From Candidatus Magasanikiibacteriota bacterium (GTDB lineage Bacteria > Patescibacteriota > Patescibacteriia > Magasanikbacterales > UBA922), in NCBI GenBank assembly GCA_012800155.1, contig JAAZJX010000075.1, positions 1-19,248 on the forward strand: a DNA stretch of 19,248 bases, in the 5' to 3' direction. The translations under genes and the position numbers were made by a program. The notes beneath the pieces were generated by a model. The model did no database searches. It was not told where the DNA came from and saw nothing but the letters and a program-made list of their open reading frames with translations. This document shows positions 5,864 through 14,513 of the stretch, one piece after another. The stretch's first letter is position 1. Every line of letters begins with the position of its first letter.

Positions 5864-5876
5864 TGTGTATTTAATT

Positions 5877-7397
5877 ATGTTTACAAAAACAAATTCAGCG
5901 GCGGTTTGCGGATTAGAATGCGAACCGATCGTGGTGGAGGTGGATTTGGGACGAGGTTATCCTGGATTTCAAATTATTGGTTTACCTGATACAGCTATTC
6001 AAGAAGCTAAACACAGAATCCGAACTGTTTGGAGAAATAGTGGATTAAAATTTCCTAATGGAAATAGTATTTTAATAAATTTAGCGCCAGCAGATATCAA
6101 AAAAGAAGGATCTGCTTTTGACTTACCAATTGCTGTTGGTATTTTTTTAAGTCAAGAAAAAATTACCCACAATATTAATGACAGTATTTTTATTGGTGAA
6201 TTAGCACTTGATGGAAATCTTCGTCATACTAATGGAATTTTACCTTTAGCAATTTACGCAGCTCAAGCTGGTTATAAAAAAATTTTTGTACCAAGTGTCA
6301 ATGCTGCTGAAGCCTCACTCATCTCAGATATAGAAGTTTATCCTGTAGAAAATTTTTTACAAATTACTGATCATTTAAAAGGAAAAAAGCTAATTGAAAA
6401 AAATAAACCAATCCCAATTGAAAAATGGTTTGAATATGCAGAAACTGAAATGGATATGGCTTATATTAAAGGACAAGAATTTGTAAAACGCGCTTTAGAA
6501 ATTGCTGCTAGTGGTGCGCATAATATTTTATTATCTGGACCACCTGGATCAGGAAAAACTTTACTTGCTCGCACTCTACCTTCAATTTTACCAAAAATGA
6601 CTAACAAAGAAGCTATTGAAGTTACAAAAATTTATTCTGTTGCCGGACTTTTACCCAAAGATAAACCAATTATAAATACTCGACCTTTTCGATCTCCACA
6701 TCATAGTGCTAGTGGTGTAGCTCTTGTTGGTGGAGGAAAATTTCCCAAGCCAGGAGAAATTTCTTTAGCACATCGTGGTGTACTTTTTTTAGATGAATTT
6801 CCAGAATTTCCTAGAATGGTTTTAGAAACTTTACGCCAACCATTAGAAGATGGAATGATTACAATCTCTCGAGCACAAGGAACTATTACTTTTCCTGCGC
6901 GTTTTACTTTAGTCGCTAGTCAAAATCCTTGTCCTTGTGGTTATGCAACTGATCCTGATAAAACTTGTACTTGTTCACCAATGCAAATTGTAAATTATAA
7001 AAAGAAAATTAGTGGACCACTTTTAGATAGAATAGATTTACATGTAGAAGTACCTCGTTTACAATTTGAAAAACTTTCAAAAGATCAATTAGCTGAATCA
7101 TCTGCTAAAATTCGAGAACGAGTAGAACAAGCACGAGAAAAACAAAAAAATAGATTTGTTAATACAAATATTACTAGTAATAGTGAAATGAGTAATAAAG
7201 AAATTAGAGAATTTTGTAAATTGGATACTGGATCTATGGATCTATTAAAACAAGCAGTAACTCATATGCATCTTTCAGCTAGAAGTTATAATAGAATAAT
7301 AAAATTGGCACGAACAATTGCTGATCTGTCTAATTCAGAAGAAATAAAAACTGAACACATAGCTGAAGCCTTACAATACCGAGCCAAAGGGGAATGA
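5877..7397 (+). CDS. comM: YifB/ComM-family AAA+ ATPase (Mg-chelatase-like)
   Basis: The 506-aa protein has the full family architecture. The N-terminal ChlI-like domain (1-170) carries the signature GLPDTAIQEAKHRIR. An AAA+ core follows, with Walker A GPPGSGKT near residue 221, Walker B VLFLDEFPEF and a cysteine-rich CPCG...CTCSP motif, then a C-terminal Mg-chelatase domain with SARSYNRIIKLARTIADL. In naturally competent bacteria ComM is a hexameric helicase promoting branch migration during transformation; the role in this organism is inferred. I place the start at ATG 5877 because the family begins just before the Ser-Ala motif; a GTG at 5865 would add four residues. It ends TGA-TAA and is convergent with the M23 gene, 27 nt apart. 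Confidence 0.93.
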   Translation: MFTKTNSAAVCGLECEPIVVEVDLGRGYPGFQIIGLPDTAIQEAKHRIRTVWRNSGLKFPNGNSILINLAPADIKKEGSAFDLPIAVGIFLSQEKITHNINDSIFIGELALDGNLRHTNGILPLAIYAAQAGYKKIFVPSVNAAEASLISDIEVYPVENFLQITDHLKGKKLIEKNKPIPIEKWFEYAETEMDMAYIKGQEFVKRALEIAASGAHNILLSGPPGSGKTLLARTLPSILPKMTNKEAIEVTKIYSVAGLLPKDKPIINTRPFRSPHHSASGVALVGGGKFPKPGEISLAHRGVLFLDEFPEFPRMVLETLRQPLEDGMITISRAQGTITFPARFTLVASQNPCPCGYATDPDKTCTCSPMQIVNYKKKISGPLLDRIDLHVEVPRLQFEKLSKDQLAESSAKIRERVEQAREKQKNRFVNTNITSNSEMSNKEIREFCKLDTGSMDLLKQAVTHMHLSARSYNRIIKLARTIADLSNSEEIKTEHIAEALQYRAKGE

Positions 7398-7424
7398 TAA
7401 AAAATATAAATAAATATTTTGTTT

Positions 7425-8795
7425 TTAACGAATATATTTAAGTGGATTCAAACGAGAACCATTGATTCGCACTTCAAAGTGAATATGAGGACCAGTAGAA
7501 CGACCAGTAGAACCCATAGCTGCAATTGTTTGACCTTGAGTAACAGTATCGCCAACAGCTACATATAATTTTGAAGCATGTCCATAAACTGTTTGAACTC
7601 CATTACCATGTTCTAATATTATATAACAACCATAACCACCATTCCAACCACATTGAGAAATTTTAACTGTACCAGATTTGGAAGCATAAAGAGGTGTACC
7701 AACTGGACCAGCAATATCCAAACCTGTATGACTCCAACCATAATATTGGGTAATTTTACGAGCAGAAGTAGGCCATAAATAACCTGAGCCAGCTGGTGTA
7801 TCTACTGAAGGAGCTGGAGCAGTCACTTGACTCAAAGGTTTTTTATAAGTATTAGATACTGGAGCTACATAAACTGCTCTTGGTATCACTCCACCAGGAA
7901 TAATTAGTTCTTCACCTATAACAATATCTGCTCCATCATCTTGTAAATTATTCGCATTAATTATTTCTTCTACTTTGGCTTCATATTTAGAAGCAATTTT
8001 ACCAATTGTATCATTTTTTACTACTTTGTGTATTAAACCAGAAGTTGGTAATATTTTTAAATTATCACCCGGACGAATATAAGATCTAGCTGTCAAATTA
8101 TTAGCCCATAAAATGGTGTTAACACTAATATTAAATTTTTCTGCTATTTCACCAATAGTATCTCCTGCTTCTACCACATAAAAAATAATATCTTTTCTTT
8201 TTGATAACATTGATGAATCACCAGAAGGTAGAGTGGCACCAGGAGCAATATTTGGTTTACTAACAGCTGAACCGCCAACACTAATAGCTGATATTTCTTG
8301 TTGATAAAGATTACTTATATTAGAAGTATTAACTGGATTAACAACAACGGCTCCTTCTTTCCAAGAATAACTTTCTTTTGGTATGTTATAAACAAAATCC
8401 ATATCAATCTCTTCTAAACCTAAATCTTGATATCCAGGACTTACTAAATCATAAAGTAAAGTATCTCGTCCGGGAATCTTTTTACTATCCATAGTATAAA
8501 GACGACTCTGAGGAAATAAAATAAATAAAATTATTATAAACAAAACAATCTGTAAAAAACTTCTTTTTCCAAGCAATTCTTGTATTCTACTATCCCAAGG
8601 TATATGAATCTTACCAAACAATCTCTGCAATCTAAAACCTATTTTATAAAAACGAAAACCAATTGTACGATTAAACAAAATAAATAAACTTTTTCCACCC
8701 TCTAAAACTTTTTTACCTAACCAAAAAAAACCTTTTTTTATTAAAATAAGAACTTTTAACAAATAAAAAAATATTTTATAGATAATCGGTTTCAT
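7425..8795 (-). CDS. membrane-anchored LysM-M23 peptidoglycan endopeptidase
   Basis: From the ATG at 8795 the product is 456 aa. In order (numbering from that Met): a basic amphipathic N-terminus, a membrane segment near 81-95, a linker, LysM 1 (about 206-250), LysM 2 (about 256-301), a proline-rich spacer and a C-terminal M23/LytM domain (about 338-456). The zinc and catalytic residues are intact: HTGLD gives H356 and D360, YGHAS gives H406, and HIHFE gives H437 and H439. It should bind and cut peptide cross-bridges outside the membrane, in wall growth or division. A TTG at 8804 would add three residues, but the promoter places the transcript start close to that base, so the ATG is preferred. 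Confidence 0.9.
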   Translation of the reverse strand: MKPIIYKIFFYLLKVLILIKKGFFWLGKKVLEGGKSLFILFNRTIGFRFYKIGFRLQRLFGKIHIPWDSRIQELLGKRSFLQIVLFIIILFILFPQSRLYTMDSKKIPGRDTLLYDLVSPGYQDLGLEEIDMDFVYNIPKESYSWKEGAVVVNPVNTSNISNLYQQEISAISVGGSAVSKPNIAPGATLPSGDSSMLSKRKDIIFYVVEAGDTIGEIAEKFNISVNTILWANNLTARSYIRPGDNLKILPTSGLIHKVVKNDTIGKIASKYEAKVEEIINANNLQDDGADIVIGEELIIPGGVIPRAVYVAPVSNTYKKPLSQVTAPAPSVDTPAGSGYLWPTSARKITQYYGWSHTGLDIAGPVGTPLYASKSGTVKISQCGWNGGYGCYIILEHGNGVQTVYGHASKLYVAVGDTVTQGQTIAAMGSTGRSTGPHIHFEVRINGSRLNPLKYIR

Positions 8796-8810
8796 AATAT
8801 CCAAGTCTGT

Positions 8811-8839
8811 ATTATGATCAAAAATAGTCTAATTGTCAA
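8811..8839 (-). promoter_or_regulatory. promoter of the LysM-M23 gene
   Basis: On the minus strand TTGACA (8839-8834) and CATAAT (8816-8811) have 17 nt between them. The transcript would start near 8804, leaving a leader of about 10 nt or less, so the message may be almost leaderless. Confidence 0.75.
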
Positions 8840-8927
8840 TCATAATCATATCATAATAAAGAAACAATGACTATTAAAAAATAAAAGAAATTTTAAATTT
8901 TTGTTTATTTCCAAGTTAGTTTTTTTA

Positions 8928-8941
8928 TGATAAAATATGAT
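8928..8941 (+). promoter_or_regulatory. possible ftsK promoter (-10 region)
   Basis: TGA-TAAAAT (8928-8936) overlaps TATGAT (8936-8941); neither has a good -35. Both lie about 50 nt before the ftsK ATG in the divergent intergenic region. Confidence 0.35.
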
Positions 8942-8987
8942 AGAAGCAGTAAACTTCATTATTTTTTGAACTACTAATAACTATTTT

Positions 8988-11351
8988 ATGGGGAAAAAAC
9001 CTAAATCTAAAAAAAGTCAAAGTTTTGATCCAGTACTTTCTAAAGGAATTTTAGCTGTCATTCTTGTAATTATGGCTATTATTATTACTCTTAGTTTTTT
9101 TGAAAAAGCAGGAGCCGTAGGAAAAATGCTTAATGATTATATTTTAAGTTTTTTATTTGGTTCTATTCGTTTTACTACGCCAGTTATTCTTCTTATTTTA
9201 GCTTGGTTTTTAATAATAGATAAAGAATATAATTACCGTAAAACTCATGGTATTGGTAGTTTTATGTTTTTTATTGCTATGTCTAGTCTCATGCATATTG
9301 GTTTTGAAACTTCTGAAATGTGGTCTATGTCATTAAATGGACATGGTGGTGGAATCTTTGGTATGTTAGCTTGGCCAATGCGTCAATATCTTGGAACTAT
9401 TGCTGGTTCAGTTTTATTAGTTGGTATGGTGATTGTTTCTATTTTTCTTATTTTTAATACAGCCATTACTCATTTTATTTTTATTAATAAAAAAATCTTT
9501 GCTGGACTAGGAACGCTTGGTAAAATGATTCTTAATACTTTTGGATTATTTATTAAAGAAGAAGATAAAAAACAAATAAAATTTAAAACTCTTAATAATG
9601 AAGATGAAGATGAGGAAGAAATAATAGAAGAAGATGAAGAAATTGAAGATGAAGAAGAAATAGAAATAAAAAATAAAAAATTTATAACTAAAAAACTCAA
9701 AAATCAAGAAGAAGATGAAGAAATTGAAGATGAAGAAAAAGAAAATAAAAATAAAACTTCAACCTGGGAAAAGAAAGTAGTAATAAAAAATTTACCAAAA
9801 CTAGAACTTCTTACCAGTAAAAAAACTAGACCCACCAGTGGAGATATTCAAGCCAATGCTCAAATTATTCATGATACTTTATCTGAATTTAATATTGAAG
9901 TAGATATGGGAGAAGTAAGAGTTGGTCCAACTGTTACTCAATATTCTTTCAAACCAGCTAAAGGAATTAAACTCTCTCGTATTACTGGACTTTCTAATGA
10001 TCTTGCGCTTGCGCTTGCAGCTCACCCAATAAGAATTGAAGCGCCAATTCCTGGAAAATCACTTGTTGGAATTGAAGTACCAAATGAAAAAGTTGCTATG
10101 GTTACTCTCAAAGAACTTTTAGAAAGTAAAGAATTTGCCGAACGCCCACACAACATGATGATTGCTTTAGGAAAAGATGTTGCTGGAAAAGTTTGGTTTG
10201 CAGATCTTCCCAAAATGCCTCATTTGCTAGTAGCTGGTACAACTGGTTCTGGAAAAACAGTTTGTATCAATACTATTATTATGAGTTTACTTTATCAAAA
10301 TACTGCAGAAACTTTGCGTTTAATAATGGTTGATCCAAAAAGAGTAGAGCTCACATTATACAATGGTATTCCTCATTTATTAACTCCTGTTATTACTAAT
10401 GTTCAAAAAACTGTAAACGCTCTCAAATGGTGTATTGGAGAGATGGATAGACGTTTTGAAGTTTTTTCTCAAGTTGGTTGTCGTGATATTACTTCTTATA
10501 ATAAAAAACATCCTAACGAAAAAATGCCCCATATTGTTTTCATTATTGATGAATTAGCAGACCTCATGGCTACAGCAGCTGGAGAAGTAGAAGCAGGAAT
10601 TATTCGTATTGCTCAAATGGCTAGAGCTGTTGGTATTCATTTAATTGTAGCTACTCAAAGACCAAGTGTAGATGTTATTACTGGTTTAATGAAAGCTAAC
10701 ATTCCAGGCAGAATTGCTTTTTCTGTAGCTTCAGTAATTGATTCTCGCACTATTCTTGATTGTCCTGGTGCAGAAAAATTACTTGGTCGTGGTGACATGT
10801 TATTATTAACTGCAGAATTATCTAAACCTAAACGCATTCAAGATGCCTTTGTTTCTGAAGAAGAAGTTAAAAATGTTTCTGAATATTTAAAAGAAGGTGC
10901 TAATGTAGAATATGATGAATCAATTGTTGAAAAACCAACTAATAATGGAACTCTAAATATGTTTGGTGGAGCAAGTGATGATCAAGATCCATTATTTATG
11001 GAAGCTAAAGAAACAATTTTAGAAGCTGGAAAAGCTAGCGCTTCATTTTTACAAAGAAGATTAAAAATTGGTTATGCTCGAGCAGCTAGAATATTGGATG
11101 AATTAGAAACAGCAGGAATTATTGGACCGGGTGAAGGAGCTAAGCCAAGAGAAATATTAGTTCAAGCTGAACCAGAAAATATGGGAGCAGGAGCAGAATT
11201 TAATGTTTATAATGATGAAGACAGTGCTGATAATAATTTAGACGAAGATAATTTAAATAATGAAGAAAATGATGATGAAATAGAAGATGATCAAGAAGAA
11301 GAAAATGAAATAGAAAAAAATTTACAAGATGAATGGGAAGAAGATGATTAA
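8988..11351 (+). CDS. ftsK: DNA translocase FtsK/SpoIIIE
   Basis: The 787-aa protein starts with a basic segment and about four membrane helices (roughly 20-185) that place it at the septum. A low-complexity acidic linker (about 195-260) follows, then the alpha/beta motor domain with Walker A TTGSGKT (about 413-420) and Walker B HIVFIIDELADLM (about 515). A C-terminal gamma winged-helix domain (about 665-725, FLQRRLKIGYARAARILDELE) resembles the part that reads KOPS and contacts XerD in other bacteria. FtsK pumps chromosome ends apart at division. An unusual acidic tail (about 735-787) follows the gamma domain. It is the first gene of a likely operon with the RodZ-like gene 14 nt downstream. 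Confidence 0.96.
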   Translation: MGKKPKSKKSQSFDPVLSKGILAVILVIMAIIITLSFFEKAGAVGKMLNDYILSFLFGSIRFTTPVILLILAWFLIIDKEYNYRKTHGIGSFMFFIAMSSLMHIGFETSEMWSMSLNGHGGGIFGMLAWPMRQYLGTIAGSVLLVGMVIVSIFLIFNTAITHFIFINKKIFAGLGTLGKMILNTFGLFIKEEDKKQIKFKTLNNEDEDEEEIIEEDEEIEDEEEIEIKNKKFITKKLKNQEEDEEIEDEEKENKNKTSTWEKKVVIKNLPKLELLTSKKTRPTSGDIQANAQIIHDTLSEFNIEVDMGEVRVGPTVTQYSFKPAKGIKLSRITGLSNDLALALAAHPIRIEAPIPGKSLVGIEVPNEKVAMVTLKELLESKEFAERPHNMMIALGKDVAGKVWFADLPKMPHLLVAGTTGSGKTVCINTIIMSLLYQNTAETLRLIMVDPKRVELTLYNGIPHLLTPVITNVQKTVNALKWCIGEMDRRFEVFSQVGCRDITSYNKKHPNEKMPHIVFIIDELADLMATAAGEVEAGIIRIAQMARAVGIHLIVATQRPSVDVITGLMKANIPGRIAFSVASVIDSRTILDCPGAEKLLGRGDMLLLTAELSKPKRIQDAFVSEEEVKNVSEYLKEGANVEYDESIVEKPTNNGTLNMFGGASDDQDPLFMEAKETILEAGKASASFLQRRLKIGYARAARILDELETAGIIGPGEGAKPREILVQAEPENMGAGAEFNVYNDEDSADNNLDEDNLNNEENDDEIEDDQEEENEIEKNLQDEWEEDD
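9627..9737 (+). repeat. in-frame duplicated 30-bp repeat in the ftsK linker
   Basis: Bases 9627-9656 and 9708-9737 are identical and lie 81 bp (27 codons) apart. Each encodes the decapeptide EEDEEIEDEE, at residues 214-223 and 241-250. This points to a tandem duplication of a 27-codon unit whose basic half (KNKKFITKKL) has diverged in the second copy. Confidence 0.85.
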
Positions 11352-11365
11352 GAAAATATTAATTT

Positions 11366-12034
11366 ATGGTAGTAAATATTTTTAAAAAAAAATCTTTAAA
11401 TAATCCTCCTGAAAGAGTTTGTTTGCGTTTAAAAAAATTACGCTTAGAACAAAATAAAACAATTGAAGAAATTTCTCAAAAAACTAAAATAGATAAAAAA
11501 TATTTAAAAGCCTTAGAAGAATGTCGTTTCAAAGATTTGCCACCAACAATAATTTATCAAAAAAATATTTTAAGATCTTATGTTAAAACTCTAGGCTTAG
11601 AATCAGAACCTTTTCTCAAACAATATTTTCTTGAAGAAAATATTATTAAGAAAAAAAATACTCCTCAAAAAAATAAACAGAATTGGCTTTATCGTCTTCC
11701 TGAGATTATGAAATATGGTGTTTTGTTTTTTTTAATTTTAATTTTAATTTTTTATTTAGTTTGGCAAGTAAAAAAAATTGTTGATCCTCCAAAACTAATT
11801 ATTTATTCTCCTCAAGATGGACTTATTACTGATCAAATACAACTTGTGGTTACTGGTCTTACTGATAAAGGAGCTTTTGTTTCTCTCAATGGCAAAAATA
11901 TTACCCACAATGAAGAAGGAAAATTTGAAGAAATATTAGATTTACAAGAAGGAGTAAATACTATTACTCTTATTGCCAAGAAAAAACATGGAAAAACTAT
12001 TAGTGAAACTAGAAATGTCGTACTCAAAAACTAA
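11366..12034 (+). CDS. RodZ-like membrane protein with N-terminal HTH
   Basis: The 222-aa protein has a cytoplasmic HTH_25-type helix-turn-helix (about 17-65), a basic linker, one membrane helix (116-135) and an outer domain of about 85 residues. That outer domain looks like an Ig-like beta-sandwich (IIYSPQDGLITDQIQLVVTG, then VSLNGK...GVNTITLIA). This matches RodZ topology, in which the HTH domain binds MreB and links it to wall synthesis. No mreB is in the window. The outer domain differs from the classical RodZ C-terminus, so the exact role is inferred. It follows ftsK by 14 nt and shares its direction. Confidence 0.75.
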   Translation: MVVNIFKKKSLNNPPERVCLRLKKLRLEQNKTIEEISQKTKIDKKYLKALEECRFKDLPPTIIYQKNILRSYVKTLGLESEPFLKQYFLEENIIKKKNTPQKNKQNWLYRLPEIMKYGVLFFLILILIFYLVWQVKKIVDPPKLIIYSPQDGLITDQIQLVVTGLTDKGAFVSLNGKNITHNEEGKFEEILDLQEGVNTITLIAKKKHGKTISETRNVVLKN

Positions 12035-12036
12035 TA

Positions 12037-12065
12037 TTGACATTATAAAATAAAACTTGTATTCT
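12037..12065 (+). promoter_or_regulatory. recA promoter
   Basis: TTGACA at 12037-12042 and TATTCT at 12060-12065 have 17 nt between them, giving a leader of about 38 nt. I see no LexA-type operator (neither CTG-N10-CAG nor GAAC-N4-GTTC), so SOS control is not indicated. Confidence 0.75.
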
Positions 12066-12109
12066 ATTAAAGACAAAAGAAATAAATATTATTTTTAAAT
12101 AAAACTTTT

Positions 12110-13165
12110 ATGTCAAAACAAGAAAAAAATGATCGTCTCAAAGATGCTCAAAATGCTATTGATGAGATAAAAAAGAAATATGGTGAAGGAGCTATTATGC
12201 GCTTTTCTGAAAGCCGATCTCTTGATGTGCCAGCTGTTTCTACTGGATCAATTTCCTTAGATATTGCTCTAGGAGTAGGAGGAATGCCTCGTGGAAGAAT
12301 CATTGAAATTTTTGGACCTGAAGCCAGTGGTAAAACTACTTTAGCTCAACATATTGTTTCAGAAGTACAAAAATTAGGTGGAATAGCTGCTTTTGTAGAT
12401 GCTGAACATGCTCTAGATCCAGATTATGCCAAAAAAATTGGTGTAGATGTAAATAATTTATTAATTTCTCAACCAGACACTGGTGAACAAGCTTTAGAAA
12501 TTGTAGAAACTTTGGTCCGCTCTAATGCTGTAGATGTTATTGTAATTGATTCAGTTGCAGCTCTTGTTCCTAAAGCAGAAATTGAAGGAGAAATGGGAGC
12601 TCAACATATGGGACTTCAAGCTAGACTCATGAGTCAAGCTTTAAGAAAATTAACTGGTACTGTTAGTAAAACCAAAACTGTAGTAATTTTCATTAACCAA
12701 ATCCGACACAAGATTGGAGTTTTCTTTGGTAATCCTGAAACTACTCCCGGTGGTAATGCTTTAAAATTTTATTGTTCAGTTAGAGTAGAAGTTCGTCGCG
12801 CTGCTCAAATTAAACAAGGTGATAGAATTATTGGTAATAGAGTAAAAGTAAAAATTGTCAAAAACAAAGTAGCTGCTCCTTTTCGTACTACTGAATTTGA
12901 TATTATGTATAATGAAGGTATTTCTCTTTCTGGTGATGTCTTAGATACTGGAGTTTTATACAAAATAATTAATAAATCTGGTAATAGTTATAATTATGGA
13001 GAAGAAAAACTTGGTGTAGGTAGAGAAAAAGCTAAACAATATTTAAAAGAAAATCCTAAACTTATTAAAAAAATTAAAGATGATATTTGGAAAGTAGTAA
13101 AAAAAGGTGAAACTTTAGATGAAAAAGAAAATAAAGCTGGAATAAGTACTACAATAGAAGAATAA
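12110..13165 (+). CDS. recA: recombinase RecA
   Basis: The 351-aa protein has the usual RecA length. It forms ATP-dependent filaments on single-stranded DNA and carries out strand exchange. Walker A GPEASGKT lies at 69-76, and the Walker B region is VDVIVIDSVAALVPKAEIEGE. Loop L1 (MGLQARLMSQALRK) and loop L2 (GVFFGNPETTPGGNALKFY) are both intact, and the C-terminal domain (YNYGEEKLGVGREKAK) is complete. The tail ends in acidic residues as in other RecAs. It has its own promoter and terminator, so it appears monocistronic. No Shine-Dalgarno motif precedes the ATG. Confidence 0.98.
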   Translation: MSKQEKNDRLKDAQNAIDEIKKKYGEGAIMRFSESRSLDVPAVSTGSISLDIALGVGGMPRGRIIEIFGPEASGKTTLAQHIVSEVQKLGGIAAFVDAEHALDPDYAKKIGVDVNNLLISQPDTGEQALEIVETLVRSNAVDVIVIDSVAALVPKAEIEGEMGAQHMGLQARLMSQALRKLTGTVSKTKTVVIFINQIRHKIGVFFGNPETTPGGNALKFYCSVRVEVRRAAQIKQGDRIIGNRVKVKIVKNKVAAPFRTTEFDIMYNEGISLSGDVLDTGVLYKIINKSGNSYNYGEEKLGVGREKAKQYLKENPKLIKKIKDDIWKVVKKGETLDEKENKAGISTTIEE

Positions 13166-13170
13166 ATATA

Positions 13171-13208
13171 AAAACAACCTTCCTCCATTATATTAGAAGG
13201 TTGTTTTT
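13171..13208 (+). terminator. intrinsic terminator after recA
   Basis: A perfect 12-bp stem pairs 13171-13182 with 13196-13207, with a 13-nt loop and a T-run running to 13208. It lies 6 nt after the recA stop. Confidence 0.9.
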
Positions 13209-13220
13209 TGTTTAATTTAA

Positions 13221-13229
13221 TGATAAAAT
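13221..13229 (+). promoter_or_regulatory. possible mscL promoter (extended -10)
   Basis: TGA-TAAAAT at 13221-13229 lies 25 nt before the mscL ATG and just after the recA terminator. No -35 is evident because the recA terminator occupies that position. Confidence 0.35.
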
Positions 13230-13253
13230 AAATTTATTATTGAAATATTTTAT

Positions 13254-13637
13254 ATGCTTAAAGAATTTAAAAAATTTGCCATGAAAGGTAATGTTATGGA
13301 TATGGCTATTGGTGTAATTATTGGTGGAGCTTTTGGTAAAATTGTTAGTTCTCTTGTAGCTGATATTATTATGCCTCCTTTAGGATTTTTGACCAGAGGA
13401 ATAAATTTAACAAATTTAAAAATGACTCTAAAATCAGCTACTGCAGAGGCGCCCGCTTTAACTCTAAATTATGGTACATTTATTAATACTATTATTGATT
13501 TTTTAATTATTTCTTTTTCTATTTTTATTGTTATTAGACAAATAAATAAATTAAAAAAGAAAGAGGAAGCCAAACCTGTTTCACCTAGTGAAGAAATATT
13601 ATTATTACGAGAAATTAGAGATTCATTAAAAAAATAA
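13254..13637 (+). CDS. mscL: large-conductance mechanosensitive channel MscL
   Basis: The 127-aa protein begins with the amphipathic N-terminal helix (LKEFKKFAMKGNVMDMAIGVIIGGAFGKIVSSL), the family signature. TM1 spans about 15-45, a short outer loop about 46-68, TM2 about 72-93, and a charged C-terminal helix (EEILLLREIRDSLKK) forms the cytoplasmic bundle. MscL is a homopentameric pore that opens under membrane tension and releases solutes during osmotic downshock. It is slightly short for the family because the periplasmic loop is compact. It is flanked by terminators on both sides, so it is probably transcribed alone. Confidence 0.95.
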   Translation: MLKEFKKFAMKGNVMDMAIGVIIGGAFGKIVSSLVADIIMPPLGFLTRGINLTNLKMTLKSATAEAPALTLNYGTFINTIIDFLIISFSIFIVIRQINKLKKKEEAKPVSPSEEILLLREIRDSLKK

Positions 13638-13642
13638 TAAAT

Positions 13643-13670
13643 AAATACTCTATTATATAGAGTATTTTTA
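13643..13670. terminator. terminator between mscL and yidD
   Basis: A perfect 11-bp stem pairs 13643-13653 with 13657-13667, with a 3-nt loop and T-rich 3' side. The A-run on the left also allows function for the minus-strand rpmH-rnpA-yidD transcript. Confidence 0.8.
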
Positions 13671-13707
13671 TTTTAAAATAATTAAAATAAATTATTAAAA
13701 ATAAATA

Positions 13708-13974
13708 TTATTTTGGTAAATCTATTCCACCTTTACTCCATGGATTACAACGCAATATACGCCACAAAGTTTTTGAAATACCAATAAATATTCCTCTTTT
13801 TTTAATTATTTGATAACCATATTCACTACAAGTAGGATAAAACCGACAATAACCATAAGGATGAAAAGATTTACAAATTCCATGATCTGGAGAAAGAGTC
13901 TTTTGATACAAACGAATCAACCAAAGAAAAGGATAACGAGGAAATAAAATAATTGTTTTTATAATTTTTTTCAC
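13708..13974 (-). CDS. yidD: membrane protein insertion efficiency factor YidD
   Basis: The 88-aa protein matches the YidD family (UPF0161). It has an amphipathic N-terminal segment, then LIRLYQKTLSPDHG, a CRFYPTCSEYGYQ block with the conserved cysteines, and the C-terminal RILRCNPWSKGGID. YidD is thought to help the YidC insertase at the inner membrane face. Here it follows rnpA by 78 nt as in the classical rpmH-rnpA-yidD-yidC cluster. No yidC follows; the minus-strand cluster ends at a terminator facing mscL. Confidence 0.93.
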   Translation of the reverse strand: MKKIIKTIILFPRYPFLWLIRLYQKTLSPDHGICKSFHPYGYCRFYPTCSEYGYQIIKKRGIFIGISKTLWRILRCNPWSKGGIDLPK

Positions 13975-14052
13975 AAATAAAATTTTATAAAATAAACTTA
14001 TTTAAACAAATTTATTTTTATTTATTAATTTATTTAATTCTTATTTTACTCA

Positions 14053-14427
14053 TTATAATAATTTAACTTTTTTTAAAAGTTGTTCAAGACTTTTTTCAAT
14101 TTCTAAATAATTTGCTTCTAAAATCTCTTTTTTAGCTAAAATAAGTAAAAAATAACCCTTTTTTAATTTAGTTTTTTTAAGAATAAGACGAACAATTTCT
14201 CGCATTTGTCTTTTAATTTTATTGCGTATAACCGCACTTTTAGAAAGTTTTTTACTTACAACAAAACCAATTTTTAGATCTTCTAAAGAATAATTTCTTT
14301 TGGGATATTTTTCTGGATTAATTTTCCAAATTTGAGCATTCATTAAACTTCCAGATACAAATTTACCTTCTGTAAAAAGAATTTTAAAATCTCGATCAAG
14401 TTTTAAACGATTTTCTCTTGGCAACAT
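14053..14427 (-). CDS. rnpA: ribonuclease P protein component
   Basis: The 124-aa basic protein begins MLPRENRLK and contains the RNR motif region SKKLSKSAVIRNKIKRQMREIVR, which contacts RNase P RNA and pre-tRNA leaders. Length is typical (about 110-130). It lies 86 nt downstream of rpmH, with an intrinsic terminator between them that probably lowers its expression relative to L34. It ends in a lysine-rich tail (LEQLLKKVKLL). The RNA subunit gene rnpB is not recognisable in this window. Confidence 0.93.
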   Translation of the reverse strand: MLPRENRLKLDRDFKILFTEGKFVSGSLMNAQIWKINPEKYPKRNYSLEDLKIGFVVSKKLSKSAVIRNKIKRQMREIVRLILKKTKLKKGYFLLILAKKEILEANYLEIEKSLEQLLKKVKLL

Positions 14428-14464
14428 AAATATTTTATATTTAAATTTAAACTAATTATAACAT

Positions 14465-14497
14465 AAAAACCCTCCGTTGTAATGCCGAAGGGTTTTT
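14465..14497. terminator. rpmH-rnpA intergenic terminator/attenuator
   Basis: A 9-bp stem (14465-14473 with 14489-14497) is extended by C-G pairs past one mismatch. A- and T-runs on the two sides make it work in either direction. It lies 17 nt after the rpmH stop on the minus strand and would let a fraction of transcripts reach rnpA-yidD. Confidence 0.82.
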
Positions 14498-14513
14498 ATA
14501 AATCAAAGAATAA

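Noticed and set aside
7380..7403. Recoding of TGA (genetic code 25)
   Set aside because: comM ends at TGA immediately followed by TAA, and all conserved genes are full length under code 11 with no internal TGA.
9470..9700. Serine-rich minus-strand open frame inside ftsK
   Set aside because: It is the complement of the GAA/GAT-rich acidic linker codons.
12037..12109. SOS operator before recA
   Set aside because: Neither the proteobacterial nor the Gram-positive LexA box is visible in the leader or promoter.
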